NCBI GenBank assembly: GCA_016215705.1
Contig: JACRIR010000190.1
Span: 1-10,285, forward strand
Length of the DNA: 10,285 nucleotides
Source: Candidatus Poribacteria bacterium
Lineage (GTDB): Bacteria; Abyssobacteria; SURF-5
Direction: 5' to 3'
In this document: in pieces, positions 7,624 through 10,285 of the stretch
Layout: each line of letters starts with the position of its first letter
Numbering within the stretch: the first letter of the stretch is position 1
The notes under the pieces: model-generated
The model's input: the letters and a program-made list of their open reading frames with translations, nothing else
Databases searched by the model: none
What the model was told of the DNA's origin: nothing
Made by a program: the position numbers and the translations under genes

Positions 7624-7662
7624 TAATTTGGGGACACCAAACCGCATGGTGTCCCCCAATTA
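7624..7662. repeat. palindromic dispersed repeat, copy 2
   Basis: TAATTTGGGGACACCA (7624-7639) pairs with TGGTGTCCCCCAATTA (7647-7662) at 15 of 16 positions with a 7-base loop. It is the strongest hairpin in the window. A 5-bp hairpin (AGAGG 7612-7616 with CCTCT 7620-7624) abuts it on the left. The element lies between qhpC and qhpB and ends 11 bases before the qhpB ribosome binding site. There is no T-run, so it may act as an mRNA stabiliser or partial barrier, or may be a neutral mobile-type repeat. It is related to 1649-1683. Confidence 0.85.
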
Positions 7663-7685
7663 CGGGATTCTTTGGGAGGAATGGC

Positions 7686-8729
7686 ATGATGAAGAAAAAG
7701 CTGTTGGCGACCTTGCTGTTGGGGTGCATGGTAAGCTTCTCCGGTCTCGCTCGGGCCAACGACTTTATTTATGCACCCGTGAGCAACGCGCTGCAAATCA
7801 TCGATTGCAGCAAAGACGCGGTAGTGAAAACAATACCGGCGTACAACGATTTCATTGCCAGCGCTGCGTATTCGCCCGACGGAAAGCGGTACTATGCATG
7901 CGGATGGCACTCCATCTACGTTTTCGACACGATGTCCGACAAACTGATAGACACGTACAACTTCTCGACAGAACTTAACAGGGTTACAATAGGTTCGGTT
8001 GCTGTCTCCACCGACGGCGCCAGACTGTACATTGCCGCGAGCATCGTGAAGAGGAAACAGAACATCCCTCGACTCAATGTTCTACCTCCCCAGGTTGTTG
8101 CATTCGACCTCAAGAAAAGACAAATAATAAAGAGCTATGAGGCGCCCAATGCCATCAGCGGTGTCTTCACGATACGCAAGGACCCCAATCACCTCATTCT
8201 TCTCGGCCTAGATGTCTATAAGCTCGACCTTCGGACGGGAAAAGTCGAAACGATCATGGGAATGCTCAACCCTGACAAAGGGCAAAAGGAAGTAAGAAAT
8301 ATTATTCTGAACAATGTCAATTCGAGTCCGGGTGACCACGGGCTGCTTGCCCTTCCATATTACTCATTCAGCGAAACCGCCAGGGGCATGGGCTACCTTA
8401 TCATCGACACCAACACAGGCAAGCTGAGTCTCGTCAAGGGCGCTGACATCTGGTTTGCATACTCGGCGAAAGTGTCGCCGGACAAGAAGTACATCTATGC
8501 GGTTTTGGACGAACTCGTGAAAATTGACATGAAGACCGGTAAGACTATCAAATACACCACGGCAGAGAAAGGGACGTACACCGCCGTGGCTGTCTCGCCC
8601 GACGGGAAAAAGGTCTACGCTGGACCCTATGGCGCAGACATATCGGTTTATGACGCCGAAAGCTTGAAACTGCTGGGGGTTATTCCCCTCGAGGCCGACG
8701 GAAGGGTCTCGACGCTGATATCGCGCTGA
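7686..8729 (+). CDS. qhpB: quinohaemoprotein amine dehydrogenase beta subunit (beta-propeller)
   Basis: QhpB is the periplasmic seven-bladed propeller subunit that, with alpha, encloses the CTQ-bearing gamma subunit. The 347-residue precursor has YVTN/WD40-type blade signatures such as YSPDGKRYYACGW, VSPDKKYIYAV and VSPDGKKVYAG, and repeated strands ending in YVFDT, YKLDLRTGK and VKIDMKTGK. The signal peptide has KKK (3-5), a hydrophobic stretch (6-18) and an ARA-24 cleavage site before NDFIYAP; an LLGC sequence (11-14) also resembles a lipobox, but the hydrophobic part before it is short. The frame stays open upstream to 7386, but that part overlaps qhpC and the palindrome. GGGAGGA (7674-7680) fixes the start at ATG 7686, or ATG 7689 directly after it. 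Confidence 0.9.
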   Translation: MMKKKLLATLLLGCMVSFSGLARANDFIYAPVSNALQIIDCSKDAVVKTIPAYNDFIASAAYSPDGKRYYACGWHSIYVFDTMSDKLIDTYNFSTELNRVTIGSVAVSTDGARLYIAASIVKRKQNIPRLNVLPPQVVAFDLKKRQIIKSYEAPNAISGVFTIRKDPNHLILLGLDVYKLDLRTGKVETIMGMLNPDKGQKEVRNIILNNVNSSPGDHGLLALPYYSFSETARGMGYLIIDTNTGKLSLVKGADIWFAYSAKVSPDKKYIYAVLDELVKIDMKTGKTIKYTTAEKGTYTAVAVSPDGKKVYAGPYGADISVYDAESLKLLGVIPLEADGRVSTLISR

Positions 8730-8748
8730 AAAAAGGAGCATTGGAACC

Positions 8749-9345
8749 ATGGACAAAGATAAACCGGCAGATAATAACCCATCACGACGTTCCGGTGTTA
8801 CTAAGCTGAAATGGGCTGTAATCGTCGTGGCGCTTTTGATACCGGCGTCCATATTCGCCTCTCACGAGGTGGCAATCAGGTATTATCAAGAAGCGACCTG
8901 TTCGGCGTGCCATGAGATGAAAGACATCGTTCGGAAATGGAAAGATTCCGGTTCAGCCAAGAATCACAAGGATTGCATGGGCTGCCATTTTGATAAGGGA
9001 TTCAACGGATGGCTCGCGATGAACAAGGCTGCCGCCGTCGAGTTTGTCGCTCACTTCAAGAAAAACTCTGAGGACCCGATCAAGCCCCCGGATGAACCAC
9101 TTTTTTGGGACGGAGATAAAGAGCCGGGCTATTGGAGTCTCGTGCCAAATCACCGCTGTTTTCAGTGTCATGACGCCAAGAACCACGGCGAGCTGGACCA
9201 ACCACGAATTCACGCCAAGCTCATAAGCGGTATCGCTTCCAAACCCTGCAAGGATTGCCACAGCCACGAGATGCGCAACGGGCAGAAATTTTTTGAAAAA
9301 GTGTCCGGGGAAGAACAAGCCGCTTCGGCGGGCAGTCAGACTTGA
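8749..9345 (+). CDS. NapC/NrfH-type membrane-anchored tetrahaem cytochrome c
   Basis: This 198-residue protein has one N-terminal membrane segment (about 21-37) with a basic cytoplasmic start, and four haem motifs: CSACH (51-55), CMGCH (76-80), CFQCH (137-141) and CKDCH (167-171). The first motif continues as CSACHEM, the CXXCHXM pattern of the quinol-side haem of NrfH. Family members link the membrane quinone pool to periplasmic oxidoreductases. Here the gene lies 19 bp after qhpB, with AAGGAG (8733-8738) before its ATG, so it is very likely the electron partner of the amine dehydrogenase. Electrons would then flow from enzyme to quinone or to another cytochrome, opposite to the usual NrfH direction. 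That direction is inference; Paracoccus uses a soluble cytochrome instead. The last 15 residues are low-complexity. Confidence 0.88.
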   Translation: MDKDKPADNNPSRRSGVTKLKWAVIVVALLIPASIFASHEVAIRYYQEATCSACHEMKDIVRKWKDSGSAKNHKDCMGCHFDKGFNGWLAMNKAAAVEFVAHFKKNSEDPIKPPDEPLFWDGDKEPGYWSLVPNHRCFQCHDAKNHGELDQPRIHAKLISGIASKPCKDCHSHEMRNGQKFFEKVSGEEQAASAGSQT

Positions 9346-9351
9346 GTCCAA

Positions 9352-10281
9352 ATGATGGAACTGGCCGTCCACATCCGGAAGCCCCAACAGGGCGCAGGCT
9401 TGAACGAAATTCAAAACCATCTGCTTGGCTTCTATGAGGCGGCTGACATTCAAAACACGGATTGGGGCGGGAAACTCGGTCGTTCCATTCACAGAATCTA
9501 TGTCGGCGATGAGTTTTGCGCGAACCGGCTGCCCACTCTCGCTGAACTGGAAGACATCCTCCAATTTGCAGCAACAGAGAACAAAGAGACAACCTTCCTG
9601 ACGCCGCCACTTACGAATGACGGGCTGGATGCATGCTCCCTCCTCTTTGACTGTCTCAAAAACATGCGACCATCCGCGGAGATAGTCGCCAACGACTGGG
9701 GCACGCTCCTTTTTCTGAAAGCGGGATACCCCTCGCTCCGACTTGCGGCAGGACGGCTTCTGGACAAGGGATTCAAGGACCCCAGGCTGCAAGATGCGGA
9801 TCGCCTCTCCTTGTTCTCGCCTGAAACCGAGGCGCTACTGAATGCGAGCACGTTTGACCATGCAGGGTTCCAGGAAAAGATGGTTGAGTTGGGAGTCTCG
9901 CGTCTGGAGCGCGACGTGTTTCCATACGCGCGGAAGCTGTGTGGCTCTCCCCGGCTCGGAATATCCGTTTATTTTCCTCTCGGCTATGTCACCACGGGCA
10001 GAGTCTGCTGGACTGCGACCTTTGCGCAAAAACCCGCCGGAATGTTTGTCGCTTCGGGCAAGTGCGCCCGCACCTGTGACACGATGCCTCTCCGGCTCCG
10101 AAGCGATGATTTCTCGTTTCCGGTGATTCAGAATGGCAACACCTTGTACTATCTGTATTCGGCGCCGATGATGGCATCGCTGGTGGAGGTGGCAAGAAAC
10201 CAAAACCTGCGCCTTGTGTATCAAGGGTTTGCCTTGCTTCCCCCTTTGATAAAGGGGGGCAAGGGAGATTTGACGACATAG
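9352..10281 (+). CDS. U32-family UbiV-like iron-sulfur protein
   Basis: This 309-residue protein looks like a U32-type TIM-barrel protein close to UbiV. It starts MELAVHIRK and has IYVGDEFCANRLP (50-61), LTPPLTNDGLD (83-93), EIVANDWGTL (110-119) and AGRLL (133-137). UbiV holds a 4Fe-4S cluster with one N-terminal cysteine and a CX12CX3C set; here Cys56 fits the first and Cys219, Cys238 and Cys242 (CX18CX3C) fit the set. Cys197 is also present. Known U32 members (UbiU/UbiV, RlhA, TrhP) support O2-independent hydroxylation; protease activity is shown only for a few. The gene begins 6 bp after the cytochrome stop, with a weak ribosome binding site, so it is probably coupled to it; ATG 9355 is an alternative start. 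The last about 14 residues (PPLIKGGKGDLTT) come from a dispersed repeat, not from the family fold. Confidence 0.72.
   Translation: MMELAVHIRKPQQGAGLNEIQNHLLGFYEAADIQNTDWGGKLGRSIHRIYVGDEFCANRLPTLAELEDILQFAATENKETTFLTPPLTNDGLDACSLLFDCLKNMRPSAEIVANDWGTLLFLKAGYPSLRLAAGRLLDKGFKDPRLQDADRLSLFSPETEALLNASTFDHAGFQEKMVELGVSRLERDVFPYARKLCGSPRLGISVYFPLGYVTTGRVCWTATFAQKPAGMFVASGKCARTCDTMPLRLRSDDFSFPVIQNGNTLYYLYSAPMMASLVEVARNQNLRLVYQGFALLPPLIKGGKGDLTT
10231..10265. repeat. dispersed palindromic repeat overlapping the U32 gene end
   Basis: CCCCCTTT (10240-10247) pairs with AAAGGGGG (10251-10258) around GAT, and CCTTG (10232-10236) with CAAGG (10260-10264) extends the stem. This matches a well-known type of intergenic repeat (CCCCCTTT-loop-AAAGGGGG, then AAGGG and GATTT) found in many bacterial genomes. 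Its reading as PPLIKGG is typical where a frame runs into such a repeat. It supplies the last residues and stop codon of the U32-like gene. Confidence 0.75.
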
Positions 10282-10285
10282 GTCT

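Noticed and set aside
7624-7662. Rho-independent terminator between qhpC and qhpB
   Set aside because: The stem is strong, but no T-run follows on either side, and alpha, beta and gamma subunits need joint expression.
7386-7685. N-terminal extension of qhpB through qhpC and the palindrome
   Set aside because: The signal peptide and GGGAGGA site fix the start at 7686 or 7689; the upstream frame is chance.
8953-9792. 279-codon minus-strand frame across the cytochrome and U32 genes
   Set aside because: It is opposite four CXXCH motifs and a recognisable U32-like protein and shows no domain of its own.

Overview
The window (about 10.3 kb, moderately GC-rich) reads as accessory metabolism from a Gram-negative (diderm) bacterium with multihaem respiration. 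Periplasmic c-type cytochromes, a NapC/NrfH-type tetrahaem protein, two radical/iron-sulfur type enzymes and dispersed AATTGGGGACAC-type palindromes point to an anaerobic or facultative, Desulfobacterota-like lineage. No taxonomic marker is present, so the lineage is inference.

Layout: 1-523 is a non-coding leader with a weak promoter candidate and a 7-bp-period repeat. 524-1573 and 1695-3890 encode two related AAA+ ATPases of the Mg/Co-chelatase type: a ChlI/BchI-like protein, and a longer protein joining an intact ChlI-like module to a ChlD-like VWA module. Between them lies a palindromic repeat. 3891-4077 holds a near-consensus sigma70 promoter (TTGACA-N17-TATACT) with a 20-bp operator-like dyad at the expected start of transcription. 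From 4078 to the window end all genes are on the + strand and closely spaced, as in one operon: qhpA (dihaem alpha subunit), qhpD (radical SAM/SPASM thioether-forming enzyme), qhpC (small gamma subunit that carries the CTQ cofactor), qhpB (beta-propeller subunit), a membrane-anchored tetrahaem cytochrome and a U32/UbiV-like iron-sulfur protein.

How the genes work together: QhpD crosslinks the cytoplasmic QhpC precursor. After export the gamma subunit joins alpha and beta in the periplasm as quinohaemoprotein amine dehydrogenase, which oxidises primary amines and passes electrons through the alpha haems. The tetrahaem cytochrome probably links this to the quinone pool or another cytochrome. 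The order A-D-C-B is the same as in the aerobic Paracoccus/Pseudomonas operons, but the E-F-G genes (leader protease, exporter, O2-dependent flavin monooxygenase) do not follow. Instead there is a cytochrome and a U32-family protein. U32 proteins such as UbiU/UbiV, RlhA and TrhP support O2-independent hydroxylations. The most interesting hypothesis here is therefore that this protein replaces the O2-dependent QhpG in hydroxylating the tryptophan that becomes tryptophylquinone, giving an anaerobic route to CTQ.
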